From Nicotiana tabacum (lineage: Eukaryota; Streptophyta; Magnoliopsida; Solanales; Solanaceae), in the NCBI RefSeq assembly GCF_000715075.1, contig NC_134087.1, positions 106,307,161 through 106,371,160 of the forward strand: DNA of 64,000 nt. Reading direction: 5' to 3'. Under the pieces are notes generated by a model. The model saw nothing but the letters and a program-made list of their open reading frames with translations. It did no database searches and had not been told where the DNA came from. Positions 33,801-45,242 of the stretch are shown here, in pieces. Made by a program: the position numbers and the translations under genes. Each line of letters starts with the position of its first letter. Positions within the stretch are counted from its first letter, which is position 1.

Positions 33801-35815
33801 AAAGGTGAGCCAGATCCAGAGGGTGACAGAGATTGTGACTTCACAAATGGAGTCATTGCTTGTTTAGCTGCTTGCAAGACGCGAAGTCTCTTCAGTGCCT
33901 GGGTGTCAAAGCGTGACCCGTCTTGAATAAAAACTACAACATGACAAACCTGCATAGCTAAGCATGGTTGAGTAGCACTCTATGATTAACAAGGTCAAGT
34001 ATGAAATAAGAAACAGAAGCTTATATGGTTCACTCCACCTCCCAAACCCCTACCCAGGAGCCCAAAAGTGACCCTCCCTCCCACTTTGCTACCTGACTAA
34101 AATCCCCAGCCCTAAGGTTGGAGGTGGAGGATCTTTACTAGTAGATCCCTTCCTTGACACATAAGAATATGATTAGCACTACTAATAAACAAAATCTGGA
34201 AAAGACCTTTAGGCACATGGTAAGAAGAAGAACTGGACTGTAAGTCTCAAACTCAATTCTCACCCTTCAGTAAAGAAGATGGCAACTCAAACTGAACACT
34301 AAGCAACAATCAGTACATGCTCATTGAGGCATGAGAAAGAAAAAAATCGTTTGAAATGATACAAAACTCTTCTACACACACTTTTTCCATACAACTGTGA
34401 AACAAAAACTTTGCCAATAACAAGAAGCAAGCTTTCCTGAGTAAAACAAATAAAAATCAGATAACTCAATTGGTTTAATGAAATAAACATTTATGACTAA
34501 CCTAAACTACATCAATCCAATACCTCTACTTTTCCACTAGCTACATCAAAAACACTGTGCTCAATCGCTTCCTGCAATGAACAAACAGCCTCATCCTGTG
34601 CCTACTTTTTTAATCGCTTCTTCTTTTCCAAATAAATGAAACAGGTCCATATGTAAGGGAATAGGTATTGATGATTTTTTATTTTGATAACCGTGGTGTC
34701 CAGGCCAGCTTGCGCGCAACTCGACTAATTCCATGGGATACCTACTATGAGCCCGTTTGGATGGGCTTATTTTAAGTGACTTTTAAGCATAAGCCATAAG
34801 TTAGGAATTCTAGCTTTTGGCTTTTGGCTTATTTTTGTCATTTTAGCTTAAAAACAAGTGCTTAAAAGCACTTTTTTGCTTTATTTAAATACTACAAAAT
34901 GGCTTAAAAGCTATCTTGGCTGAAAAGCACTTAAAATAAGCCAATCCAAACGGGCTAATACCCCACCAACAAAAGGTGCCAGGTAACTTTGTCCACTAAG
35001 GTTTGGACAAATGGGAAGAAATCATCTAGCGTTTTCGCGTTCGTTGGAATTTGGTATTGATGATTTCTTCACCCGACCTCAGCTAATTTGAGAAAGATAA
35101 CAATGAAACTTTTGCAGAACTCATTACAACAGCAATGTGTGTCCATGTTTCTAATTCCTGTTTTCTACTTATACATATTTCGAAAGCTTCATTAATCTCT
35201 ATTCTCTAATGTACAGCCAAGAAACAAATCTAAGATAACAAGGAATAAAGAAATCACTTTGACCACAGAAATCTCGTGTACTGATCAATATATCAGAAAA
35301 AAAAAAGAAAAAGAACTTACAGAGAACATAAAGAGCATAGCTTGGAGATCACCAAATTCGCGGTCTTCCAAAATTGAATCAAATCCCAATTTAGACTCCA
35401 AATTTTTGTCTTCCATCATCACAGGGCATCGAGTTGAAGAGAATTGCAAGTACAAAATCCTCTTTTCCTCATCATGATAATAGCTTATGTTCCTGCACTC
35501 AAACCAACTCTTCATGTACTCAGTAACAGCAAAATCCGGTTTTTCAACAAAAATCGGCCTATCTAAACCCCCCGAGCCAAACACATTAGAGTCGATAATC
35601 CGGTTCATCAAATAAGCCACGTCATCATGGCGTTTTCCGATAAAGCCAACCACGACGACGCCATTTTGAGGGGTGAGTGGAGCGGAGGAGGTGGGTGGTA
35701 CGTCTGATGGAGGTGGGTGGGGAGGAGGGGGTGGAGCTTGGGGGTGGGTAGGTGGAATTGGAGGTCGAATTAGGACCCGCATGGATTGAGGATTTGGTAA
35801 TTTTGAGGAGTCCAT
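27802..35815 (-). CDS. SMG8: SMG8-like nonsense-mediated mRNA decay factor, four exons
   Basis: Exons on the minus strand: 35815-35321, 33949-31079, 29867-29814 and 28056-27802 (TAG at 27804-27802). All introns are GT-AG and phase 0, giving about 1,224 residues. After a proline-rich leader, exon 1 holds VVVVGFIGKRHDD, the nucleotide-binding-like start of the SMG8/SMG9 fold. The exon 1-2 junction creates MFMFS|VCHVVVF, a conserved SMG8 block. Exon 2 carries Ser-rich and Ala-rich linkers, the Cys/His blocks CMHQRHDVETGGLC and FFHACACGRSR, and CPHCMELK near its end. Exons 3 and 4 give TPHFPVILAANPVIQFE and the C-terminal LPPESFLSLRLPFVYG. In animals SMG8 with SMG9 restrains the SMG1 kinase that phosphorylates UPF1; the plant role is inferred. 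The frame is intact. The exon 2 donor (CTG|GTGGGA) is weak, and reading through it adds a hydrophobic tail to 30992. Confidence 0.93.
28292..28548 (+). mobile_element. TRIM element in SMG8 intron 3
   Basis: Short terminal direct repeats (28292-28374 and 28488-28548) both contain GATATAAT near the start, a TTTAGATGAGGTG block and AATTCAACA at the end. The first is followed directly by TAGTATCAGAGC, one base off the initiator-Met primer site TGGTATCAGAGC. A purine-rich GAGGAGCA precedes the second. At 257 bp with no coding, it is a miniature LTR retrotransposon. No clear 5-bp target duplication. Confidence 0.75.
29241..29554 (-). mobile_element. SINE-like insertion with TTG tail in SMG8 intron 3
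   Basis: Perfect 19-bp direct repeats (CTTTTATTTACTAAAACAA at 29241-29259 and 29536-29554) bracket a 276-bp insert. On the minus strand it ends in a (TTG)n tail after the block CTCTACCCTTTTGGGGTAGG. This block is common in Solanaceae short interspersed repeats. The long target duplication and 3' tail mark LINE-driven retroposition. I could not find clear tRNA A and B boxes, so it could also be a LINE 3'-end fragment. Confidence 0.8.
34750..34956. mobile_element. MITE in SMG8 intron 1
   Basis: The left end AGCCCGTTTGGATGGGCTTA and the right end, minus strand AGCCCGTTTGGATTGGCTTA, are inverted repeats that continue for about 30 bp (to TTTTAAGTG). The interior is made of AGCTT/AAGC words. The target duplication was not resolved. 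Confidence 0.8.
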
Positions 35816-35837
35816 TGAAACTGACAGCGGGAAGAAT

Positions 35838-35843
35838 CACGTG
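35838..35843. promoter_or_regulatory. G-box upstream of SMG8
   Basis: The palindrome CACGTG lies 23 bp before the SMG8 start codon, probably inside the 5' UTR or at the start site. No TATA box is evident. The CG-rich stretch at 35900-35945 suggests a housekeeping-type promoter. Confidence 0.35.
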
Positions 35844-36146
35844 TGTAATTGGTGTATAACTCTAACAGTATCGTCCATTATAATGAAGCAGAAACAGCTC
35901 TACGTGGCGGTCGGCAGTCGGCGGCGGCGCGTGAGAATATCTGTTGAAAATTTGCCGTCAAATCCATGACGTTGAAACGTAGAAGACGAGACAGTACGAT
36001 ACGATGGGAAGCTAGTCAGAGCTTGAATTATTGGACTGGGCTAAGGGTTAAGGCTAACAATGGCTACACAATTCGTAGTCCAACAAGGGAAGCCTTATGT
36101 CCAAAAGCTTTTTGGGTAGCCCGATAAGAGTGCGAGTAGTAGGTAA

Positions 36147-37226
36147 AAATTGCAAAGCTCCCCTATTTGGTCGCCCCATTTAACTTATACCCATTTGTTA
36201 AAAAAAATAATTTAATTTGTACTCACTTTTTAAATAATTTGAATCCTTTTCTCCTCCTCCTTCTCCTCTTCTTCTTCTTCTTCTTTCTTCTACTGTTGTT
36301 GGTGTTGTTATGAAACTTCAGTTCATGAGATGATTGCCATAAATATGTTTATCAAATTATTTAAAAACAAATTATAAATAATTACATAAGTTAGTAGACA
36401 ATAATTTGTGAATATTTTCATGTACGTAAGTTAGTAGACAACGATAATTCTATTCTTTTCACGTTTATTATTTCCAAAATTTATGATTTAGATACTATTT
36501 GCAATCTGATTATTTATCTAGTATGTTAGAAAGCTTTTTCAAAAACTACAACTTATATAGTGTTAAAGTTTTTACAAATGAACTAAATAACTTTAGCATC
36601 TTTTACTGAAATTTTTGAAAAAGCTTTATGACAAAACTAATGAATCCAGGACAAAAAAAACTTCAGCTTTTAGTGCTGAAGTTTTTACAAATGAACTAAA
36701 TAACTTCAGCATCTTCTGCTGAACTTTTTGAAAAAGCTTATTCAGGACAAAAAATCTTCAGCTTATTTAGTGCTGAAGTTTTTATAAATGAACCAAATAA
36801 TTTCAGCATCTTCTGCTGAAGTTTTTGAAAAAACTTAATGACAAAACTAATGAATCCAGGACAAAAAAAAACTTCAGCTTATTTAGTGCAATTACAAACA
36901 AAAACTTCAGCAAATAGAGAACAAAACTTCAGCTACTATGCTTAAGTTCAGCAATTGCAAACAAAAATTTTAGTAAATAGAGAACAAAACTTCAGTTAAT
37001 ATGCTTAAGTTCAGCAATTGCAAACAAAAACTTCAGCTCACCTGGTTCAGTACACTTGCTACTTCAGGCCCGTCTACTAGAATGCTGAAGTTTTGCGTGA
37101 TTGCCTTTGCTACTTCAGCCCCGTATGCTGAAGTTACGCGAAAAAGTGGGTACGCTTTCAATTTTTTTTGTAAAGCGGTCACAAGTTAAAACGTGACCCA
37201 AAAAGCGGGTATAGATGCAAATGCCC
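36147..37226. mobile_element. Unidentified mobile element between 14-bp direct repeats
   Basis: Perfect copies of CGAGTAGTAGGTAA lie at 36133-36146 and 37227-37240. The ends are weakly inverted: TTTGGTCGCCCCATTTAACTT on the left against TTTGGGTCACGTTTTAACTT on the minus strand at the right. The interior holds hairpin-forming tandem repeats with CTTCAGC/GCTGAAG. It encodes no protein I recognise. The superfamily is open; Mutator-like is possible if part of the 14 bp belongs to the element. Confidence 0.7.
36541..36890. repeat. Tandem repeats of about 102-116 bp with paired hairpins
   Basis: Three to four units each contain ACTTCAGC...GCTGAAGT and AACTTCAGCA...TGCTGAAGTT (for example 36659-36682 and 36703-36724). 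These are joined by ACAAATGAACTAAATAA and by AATGAATCCAGGACAAAAAA. One unit lacks about 16 bp. Single CTTCAGC words continue to 37135. Confidence 0.85.
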
Positions 37227-37240
37227 CGAGTAGTAGGTAA

Positions 37241-37519
37241 TCCCATCCGGTTGCAATGTTGGAAGTAAAACTTTTGGTTGTAAAAATTCCCAAACAAGTT
37301 TCAAGTTTCAAGTTTCAACTCACCAACTTCTATCCATTAATCATGAATTTATCAAAATAAGTCAAGCACATATAAAAATTAAAAACCCAAATAAATAAAG
37401 TTCTTCTCTCCGAAAATCATACGGAAAACTCTTCTTCCATATTTTTAAGCGTGATCAGCAACATTAGATGCAAGACCGAAAAAAATTCATGGATGAGGTA
37501 GCAAACAAGGTGATGAAAT

Positions 37520-37554
<35 letters not shown>

Positions 37555-39479
37555 AAATATATATATATATACAGGATTCCAAAAATCTAAGAAAAAAAGG
37601 ATCCTTTTCACTAGGTATGTTTAAAATTCATTGAAAACATATAGATGAGTCAATATAAAAATTTTGAGGAAGATGAGGTGATTTGGTATCAAAATTTGTA
37701 GTTAAAATCGAGTTCAATTTTTTTTTTGTGACACATGTATCACACACACAAATATACATGTGATACACATTTGATACAAATATGATTCATATGTGATACA
37801 CATATTTTTTTCATGTTTCATCTTCTACTTCGAATTTTCAATTTAAACCACCTCAAAACTCCCCCAAATCATCCCAAAACTGAGATTCAAACTCCTTAAG
37901 ATGTATCCAATTTATTCTAATAACATGCACTCAAAAGAAAGAAAAAATTTGATCTTTTTTTTTTGCTACAAATAGCTAATTGGCTAATATTATTAATATT
38001 TTAAGAACTGACCAATTTTTGTAATAAGCTACTTATAAATGGACATAGCTGATATTTTTTCTTCTTTTTATTTATCAGCTAATTAAAAAGTATCCCTCTT
38101 TTTATCAATCTTGGAACTGAATGAACTGATAAGCCTTAGATCACGATCTAAAGAGTCTTTTTTGAACAAACAGAAAATTTGAAAAATGTTAGACCCCAGG
38201 ATATTTGTAAAACTTTTTAAAAGAGGGACAAAATTTAAACACCAAAGGGATATTTGCATAAATCAACCTTATTTGGAAAAGCAAAATCTGATTACAGTAG
38301 AAACGACAAACTTAACCTAGCTTAAGTTTTGAAGTGGCTAATCAATTATTTACTATTTTAATGTCTATATCACTACTATTCATGCAATACACAGGTTTAA
38401 ACTTTAAAGTAGGGACGAAGGAAAATAATAAATTTACATAAATATTGAAGTTGTATGATAAGCCAAAATAAGTCTCCGGTTACCTCCTTTTGCGAATAAG
38501 GAAACCTCACTATTTTAATTATCACTTGTTAAGACAGTGGCCAGTGGGATGAGTGGAGAAATTTTATTTTATGTCTCACATTCCATATCATATTTATGTG
38601 AGGCTCTTTATTATTTGACAAGTGGACTTATCGGTCCCATTTGTTTACTTAAAAGATAAATCTAAAAAAGGCAGTTTAATATTTTATACTTTTCCTATTT
38701 GATATCCTTAAACTAAGGACAAAAAGAAGTAATAAAATAATGATAAAAATAGTAAGAAAATAATTTGTCTTTTAGAAGCTAATTAACGCGTACAGATTCC
38801 CTTCAGATCGACACTTATGTTTCAGAAGCTAATATTATGCTAAATGATATTTTTTTGTTGTGGGCATGAAAATAGAATTTTGTATAACAATAATCTCAGA
38901 ATTAATATAGAGTCACAAAAAAGAAAGGAAAAGCCATATTCTGATCATTCTAAACTTATTCCAATTCATTGCCTGAGTACATATACAAGAGACAGTAAAC
39001 GAGATTTTTTCACCCAAGCTTGTACCAGCTCTAATGCAAGAGCTTCAGCTTCAGGGCACAAGATTTCGGAAGAATCATTTGAGAACTCTATTTGACAAGA
39101 GCTCGGAAAAAATAACCATTTTGTTGTGTTAAATGACAATTAATATGTCAAAAAGTATGAAAATTTTATTATTGATGGTTTAGAGAAGTAATCGACTCTC
39201 CTGTTAGTTTAATAGAGATGGACGATTGCATAATTATAAGATGAGAAAAAAATAATATAGAACGATCAATGCTTATTAACTCATCATATTCTTCATACTA
39301 CAAGCTAGCATTGTTCAGTCATGTGAGTCCTCCATATTAATTCTTTGGGCAAAACATTTATTTACTTCTCTTCTTCTTCAACAACTCAATTCATGTGCCG
39401 ATCGGAAGGGGGAAAACGACCTTCTGTACATATCAATTAGCTTCTCAAAGGCAAAATATTTTATTATCATTTTTATTAT
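37241..39479. other. AT-rich intergenic DNA
   Basis: No gene is supported. The region contains a (TA)n microsatellite and several homopolymer runs. Confidence 0.5.
37524..37572. repeat. (AT)n microsatellite
   Basis: Two AT-dinucleotide runs of about 29 and 15 bases are split by CAAA. Confidence 0.95.
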
Positions 39480-40755
39480 TATCACGATCCAATTTCTCCA
39501 ATAGGTCGCGATGATGCCCAACGTCACCGCTAGGCAAGCCAACGGTGAACTAACCATGTAATTATTCTCTTTAATAATTCCAAAGTAGTTGAATTTCATT
39601 TATTAAGAACATAAGGAGTAGAAAATTTAATAAAGTGTGGCAAAAACCAATGTAAGAGCAAATGCAGCGAAATAAATGCTCAAAGTCATAAAGTCTACTA
39701 GCATGAGTTCCAAGACCTGGTGTCACAAGTATATGAACAACTAATAGAATATACAAAACACTAAGCTACTGTCTGAAATAGAGTAGACAGAAAATAAAAT
39801 GCAAAAGAGAGACCCGAGTGTTGTAAAACGTACTCGGAAAGCACCTCACCACTAAGCCTCGGGGTATTGAGGGTGTGCGCCGGGATGACTGCTAGATGCA
39901 CCTGCCTCAGATCCCGCACGATTAGTGCAGATGTGTAGCGCGAGTACATAAACAATATGTACCCAGTAAGTATCCAGTCTAACCTCGAAGAAGTAGTAAC
40001 GAGGGGTCGGCATCGACACTTATTATGGGCTAACAATAAAATACAGGAATGCTAAATAGGCATAGAATATGTGAACAATAATATTAACACAGTAGCAACA
40101 ATGATTAAATGATTCTTTAACCAATAGTAAGTTCCAAAAGTCCTCCACTAACACATACTAATTCCAAATAAATCTCGAGAAAATAAATATATTATAACCT
40201 CTCAATTCATGAAAATAATATCAAGTGTATTCGGGCTCCAAGCATTAACATGCACGATTTATGCCGAGGTCATATGACCCGATCCAGAATAATATGTACA
40301 TTGCCGAGGGTCGAGCGACACGAACCATAGATGCATCTATTATACTGGCGAGGCGTACGGCCCGCTCCACAAGAAGAGAGAATACTTTATGAACATCCGA
40401 CTTAAAAGTTATTACAAGGCTAATACACAAAGAAGCACAATTTTTATTAACGATCAAGTAACCCGCCAAAATTCAAGTAAGTAAAATTTGGTCTTTATGA
40501 ATCCTTTATCAAGTTTCAATATAATTTAGGCACTTAAATTAACAAGTAGAGTACAAATATTACAAGTATTTCATGATTTAGGGTCCTAAAATTACCCGGA
40601 CTTAGCATAATTAGTAGCTACACACGGACTCTCGTCACCTTGTGCGTGCGTAGCCCCCACAACTAGAAGCAAATAGTGATTTTAAACACCAATGGGGTAA
40701 ATTCCCTCTTACAAAGTTAGACAAAAGACTTACCTCGTCTCAAAGCTCACTTTCC
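39480..40755 (-). repeat. 3' LTR-like region of the chromovirus-like element
   Basis: The left end matches the 5' LTR end at 43750. The rest carries a block (GCCGTACGCCTCGCCAGT and nearby, 40345-40365) that I associate with LTRs of this group in Solanaceae. The inner border is uncertain because RT coding breaks off at about 40763 without a visible polypurine tract. Confidence 0.55.
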
Positions 40756-42082
40756 GGCCCATAAACCGTCGATAATAACATGCTAACCCCAAGAAGCTCC
40801 TGATCTTGGTCACTGTGGTAGGATGAGACCAACTCTGAACTGCCTCGATCTTCTTGGGATCTACCTTAATACACTTGCCTGATACAATATGCCCCAAGAA
40901 TGCCACAGAATCTAACCAAAACTCATACTTGGAGAACTTAGCATATAGCTTCTGATCCCGCAAGATCTGAAGCATCACTCTCAAATGCTGCTCGTTCTCC
41001 TCCATGCTATGCGATTAGATCAAAATATCATTAATGAAGACATTGACAAATGAATCAATATATGGCCTGAACACCCGGTTCATCAAATCCATAAACGCCA
41101 TCGAGGCGTTAGTCAAACCGAAGGACATCACTAGAAACTCATAGTGGCCATATCTAGTTTGGAAAGCCATTTTCGGAACATCCGAATCACGAATCTTCAT
41201 CTGATGATACCTTGATCTCAAGTCGATCTTATAAAACACCCTGGCACCCTGCAACTAGTCAAACAAATCATCAATACGCGGCAATAGGTACTTGTTCTAA
41301 ATGATAACTTTGTTCAATTGGCGGTAATCAATGCACATATCCATAGTCCCATACTTCTTCTTCACGAATAATACTGGTGCACCCCAAGGCGACACACTCG
41401 GTCTGATGAACTCCTTTGCTAGCAACTCCTCAAGCTATTCTTTCAACTCTTTCGGAGCAATTCTGTACGGTGGAATAGAGATAGACTGGGTACATTGAGC
41501 CAAATCAATACAAAAATTGATATCACGATCTGGTGGCATGCCTGGAAGATTAGAATGAAACACATCGGAGAACTCTTGGACCACAGGCACTGAATCAATC
41601 ACTGGAGTCTCTATAGTAGTATCCTGAACATAAGCTAGATAAGCCAAACAACCCTTCTTGTCCATGTATCGAGCCTTCAAAAAAGAGATAACCTGACTAG
41701 ATGCAGTGACAAACGAACCCTTCCACTCCAATCTAGGCAACTGTAGCATCGCCAAGGTAATAATCTTGGCATGATAATCAAGGATGGCATAATATGGAGA
41801 CACCTAGTCCATGCCCAGGATGATCTCAAAGTCGGTCATATTGAGCAATAAAAGATCTGCTCTAGTCTCATAACCGCAGAAAGTCATGACACAGGACCGA
41901 TAGATCAGATCCACAATAACAGAATCGCCCACTAGTGTGGAAACATAAACAGGAGTACCCAAGGACTCATGAGGAACACCCAGAAAATGAGGAAACAAAG
42001 ATAAAACATATGAATACGTAGACCCTGGATCAAATAGTACTGAAGCATCCCGATCGCGAACAGAAATAATAACTATGATCAT
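40756..42082 (-). pseudogene. Protease and reverse transcriptase of the chromovirus-like element, decayed
   Basis: The protease shows VLFDPGSTYSYV and ends DFEIILGMD. After a stop at 41804, the linker and RT follow with PPYRIAPKELKE, a stop, then [27 protein letters not shown], and [15 protein letters not shown]. The YxDD box has become FINDIL, so the catalytic site is damaged. The chain ends with FLGHIVSG and CYYRRF at about 40763. Stops lie at about 41434, 41320, 41255 and 41012. RNase H and integrase are deleted. Confidence 0.88.
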
Positions 42083-43557
42083 GGCATCTGAGGATACTAC
42101 ATCTGGTCTGGCTGGAAAGGCATAAAACCTGGCTAAAGCACCACTTGACTAGCCTTCACCTCTAAGACGGTCCCTACCCACCTGCCCTCCGCCTCTGGGC
42201 GGCTGGACGACTAGTGTGGCAGCTGGTGCTGAAATCATAGGCTAATGACCCTGCTGTACTACCTTGCCCCGAAGCCTGGGGCAAAACCTCCTCACATGAC
42301 TAAGATCCCCACACTCGAAACAACCTCTCGGTATGGTAGACTGCTGACCCAAAGTCTGACCCTGATGGCCTAAAGGCCTACTGGAGGAACCTTGAATAGT
42401 TGGTGGATGATAGGAACTCTTTGGGATGGCGCTGAAATAGGGCCGCAGTGAAGCACCCCGAGGAGGCGGCGGTGCTGGATATGTGGGCCTATTAGACTAA
42501 CCCCTCACAAACTGACCTCTGCCTCCAGCTGAAGCACCACTGAACCCTACAGAATATCAAAACCATTTATCCCTCGTTACCTGCTCTCGACTCCGCTGAC
42601 GAACACCCTCGATCCCCCGAGCTATCTCTATAACCAGTTCGTATGAAGTCCCCATCTCAACCTTTCAGACCATAGTGTACTGGATACCAGAGTGCAAACC
42701 TGCAACAAACCTCTGCACTCTCTCTGCATCGGTAGGAAGTACCATAAGTGCATCGCGAGACAACTCAAAGAATCTTGCCTCATAGTCGGTCACCGACATC
42801 TGGCCCTGCTGGAACTGCTCGAACTAAAATCGCAACTCTTCCCTTTGAGAGGGTGGAATATATCTATCTAGGAAGAGGCGTGTGAACTAGTCCCAAGTCA
42901 TGGGAGGAGAACCTGTTGGTCTGCCGAGAAGATACCATCTACGGGCCCTGCTCTCTAGCTGAAAGGTGGTAAAGTCCACCCTGTGGGACTCCAATATCTT
43001 CATGTTGTGCAGTCTGTCCCTACAATGATCAATAAAGTCTCGGGGTTTCTCATGTCCCTCACCTCCAAAGAAAAGAGAATGTAGCATGGTTCATCTGTCT
43101 AATAGCTTCTGTGGCTCGCCGCCCGCAGCTAGTCTGGGCTCAGGTATAGCTGTTGCAACTGGCTGAGCTCCGCCAATGGGTAGTAGGTCCGGGGTCTGAT
43201 ATATGGCAGTTGCGTGCCTTAGAGCCTGAGCGGTAAGAGCCTGTGCTCCCGCTCCCACCTGAGATGTGGCTGGGTCTGCTGGAAATAAACTAGCCTGAGT
43301 CATAGAATCCATGAACCACAACATACGGCCCATGACCTCCTAGAATCCCGGTCTGGCTCCGCTACAGACACCTCTCTTTACTCCTTAATAGCAGGATCCT
43401 CTACAGGATCCACTAGTGGCAGAACTGGAGCAAATCTGGGACGTTCTCATCCTCTACCACGAGCTGGAACCCTCCATCGTCCTCTGCCTCGGCCTCTAGC
43501 AATAGGGAGAGCAGCTCTTCCATGGTCGGGTACATCTTCCGCGCGCGTTCTCACCAT
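42083..43557 (-). pseudogene. gag of the chromovirus-like element, decayed
   Basis: It starts MVRTRAEDVPDHG at 43557, with an Arg/Gly-rich leader that meets a stop near 43446. The capsid part includes FFGGEGHEKPRDFIDHCRD and the block SRARRWY. A CCHC zinc knuckle reads CFECGDLSHVRRFC (about 42329-42288). Several stops and frame changes interrupt it. Confidence 0.82.
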
Positions 43558-43734
43558 CTATGAGAGAATAAGAGAAAGACACTAAGCACAACATCAACTA
43601 CACGATATGAGATGAAGAAAGGGTAGTTTCCTAACACCCTATAGCCTCTCGAAGATAAGTACAGACGTATTTGCACCGATCTGCAAGACTCTATTAGGTC
43701 TGCTCATAACTCGTAAAACCTACGTGAACCTAGT

Positions 43735-43746
43735 GCTCTGATACCA
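43735..43746 (-). other. Primer-binding site (initiator Met tRNA)
   Basis: The minus strand reads TGGTATCAGAGC, the exact plant tRNA-iMet primer site. It lies 3 bp after the LTR end CA at 43751-43750. Confidence 0.9.
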
Positions 43747-43749
43747 TGT

Positions 43750-43905
43750 TGTCATGATCCAATTTCTCCTATAGGCCGTGACGGCACCTAACGTCACCGC
43801 TAGGCAAGCCACGATGAACTAACTATGTAATTGTTCTTTTTAATAATTCCAAAATAGTTGAATTTCATTTATAGAAAATAAGGAGTAGAAAATTTAATAA
43901 AGTAT
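43750..43905 (-). repeat. 5' LTR fragment of the chromovirus-like element
   Basis: Only the last 156 bp of this LTR are present, matching 39480-39635. The match stops at AATTTAATAAAGT, where the next element begins. Confidence 0.8.
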
Positions 43906-44653
43906 TTGCAGCTCTTGGTTTAGAATTTCTTACTCATTTGTGCTCATTTCTTCATTTCCTTGCTTTGTGTTGAATATCTAAGTGTGTAGTATTTATTTCA
44001 ACACTTGAATCTTGTTTATGAAAATATTCATATTTAAAATGTGGATTAAATATCTTGTTATGCTTATGTATTGAATGATTTTTATCTTTTATGAAGTGAA
44101 ACTCAATACCTCTCGGTCAGAGAGTGGTTTTGCCCAATTTAACTTTCTCAAGACCAAATGGGTATCAACCAAAACTGTTGATAAGAGCTCAAGTCAGGTT
44201 GCCACTATCTCTAGGTTGAACCCTTTAATTGGGTTAACCAATCTCTCAATTGATCCAATTCCTTGTTAGCTAAGTTAACCTAGACTAGATCCCTCTTTCT
44301 CAAATAGATACCAAGTCAAATAGGCATGAATCAATGTTTGCAACCATCAATTCTACAAATGAAGCATGAACTAAGTTAAATAATATACACCCAATCATAA
44401 ACAAACATAAAATTAATCACCCATAAGGTTTACACACTAGGGTTGGGTCACAATCCTAGTAAAAATCTAGCTACTCATAGTGGGTGTAGAAGAAAACAAG
44501 GAAGAAAAGCTAATAAAACTCATATTGAAAGATTAAAATAAAGAAATCTAATGTTAAAACACCAAAATAAGCTAAAGTTTCCTAAAACAACAAAGAAAAA
44601 CGGCTATAGTGCTTCAAACATTCAAAAACTTGACCCAGTTTCGTGAAATTTGT

Positions 44654-44662
44654 CTATTTATA
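44654..44662 (-). promoter_or_regulatory. TATA box of the Athila-like LTR
   Basis: The minus strand reads TATAAATAG in the context CTTGTATAAATAGAC, about 580 bp into the LTR. Confidence 0.6.
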
Positions 44663-44689
44663 CAAGGCTGAAAATCTCGGACAAAAATG

Positions 44690-45060
44690 CCCCTCGGGAG
44701 ATTCTGCGACCACACAATTCCATATGTGGTCCGCGAATTTCTTCATGTGTCAGGAATTGGAGGTTTGCGGCCGCACATTTCTGAACTACAACCGCGAGGC
44801 AAGTCTTCTACGGTCCACAGAATTAGGACTGCAGTCGCAATGGTCTTCTTTTGCGGCCGCACAATTCTTGTGTGGTCTGCAATTCTCAGAGACTCTTGGG
44901 CTTGGTATTTTTCACACTCTCTAATCTTCAACTCTTATCCCTATTTTGAGGCCGCACAATTCGTGTGAAGTCCGCAATTTGCACAATTGTCTACTGAGTT
45001 TTCCTTCTTTGTTTGCGGCCGCAGAATTTCTTCTGCGGACCGCACATTGTGTGCCTCTAT
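44690..45060. repeat. GC-rich palindromic repeats in the U3 of the Athila-like LTR
   Basis: Short units such as TTGCGGCCGCACAATTC and GTGTGGTCTGCAA recur five to six times. GCGGCCGC (the NotI site) occurs at about 44768, 44857 and 45017, in DNA that is otherwise AT-rich. Confidence 0.8.
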
Positions 45061-45242
45061 GTCCTTTGTTGCCTTGTGTTTGGATTACTCCTCTATGAGT
45101 CGAATTTCATCTCAGAAGCCCAATTTCCAGCATTCCTATACTTTTGCATAATTTTATTAGTTTCGAGAACATAATTCAATATTTTTTGGGCTAAAACAAA
45201 AGCTAAAAGGCGTTAACAAGTAGTTAAAATCTCCACTTATCA

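Larger units (their letters stand above)
39480..43905 (-). mobile_element. Truncated chromovirus-like Ty3/gypsy element
   Basis: Read on the minus strand, the order is 5' LTR end (43905-43750), initiator-Met primer site, gag, protease, RT, then LTR-like sequence down to 39480. The outer 150 bases at 39480-39635 and 43750-43905 match each other (GATCCAATTTCTCC, CGTCACCGCTAGGCAAGCC, TTGAATTTCATTTAT). RNase H and integrase are missing and the right LTR stops abruptly at 43905. The met-tRNA primer site and the RT sequence style suggest the Del/Tekay group of chromoviruses. Confidence 0.85.
43907..45242 (-). repeat. 3' LTR of the Athila-like element
   Basis: On the minus strand it starts TGATAAGTGGAGATTTTAAC at 45242 and would end CA near 43907. 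A TATA box at 44662-44654 divides U3 from R/U5. The partner LTR is not in the window, so the inner limits rest on sequence signals only. Confidence 0.6.

Noticed and set aside
32058..33926. Plus-strand open frames over SMG8 exon 2
   Set aside because: They lie opposite a clearly conserved coding exon and have no motifs.
38844..39095. 83-residue plus-strand frame left of the chromovirus-like element
   Set aside because: No motif, no splice context and ordinary AT-rich composition.
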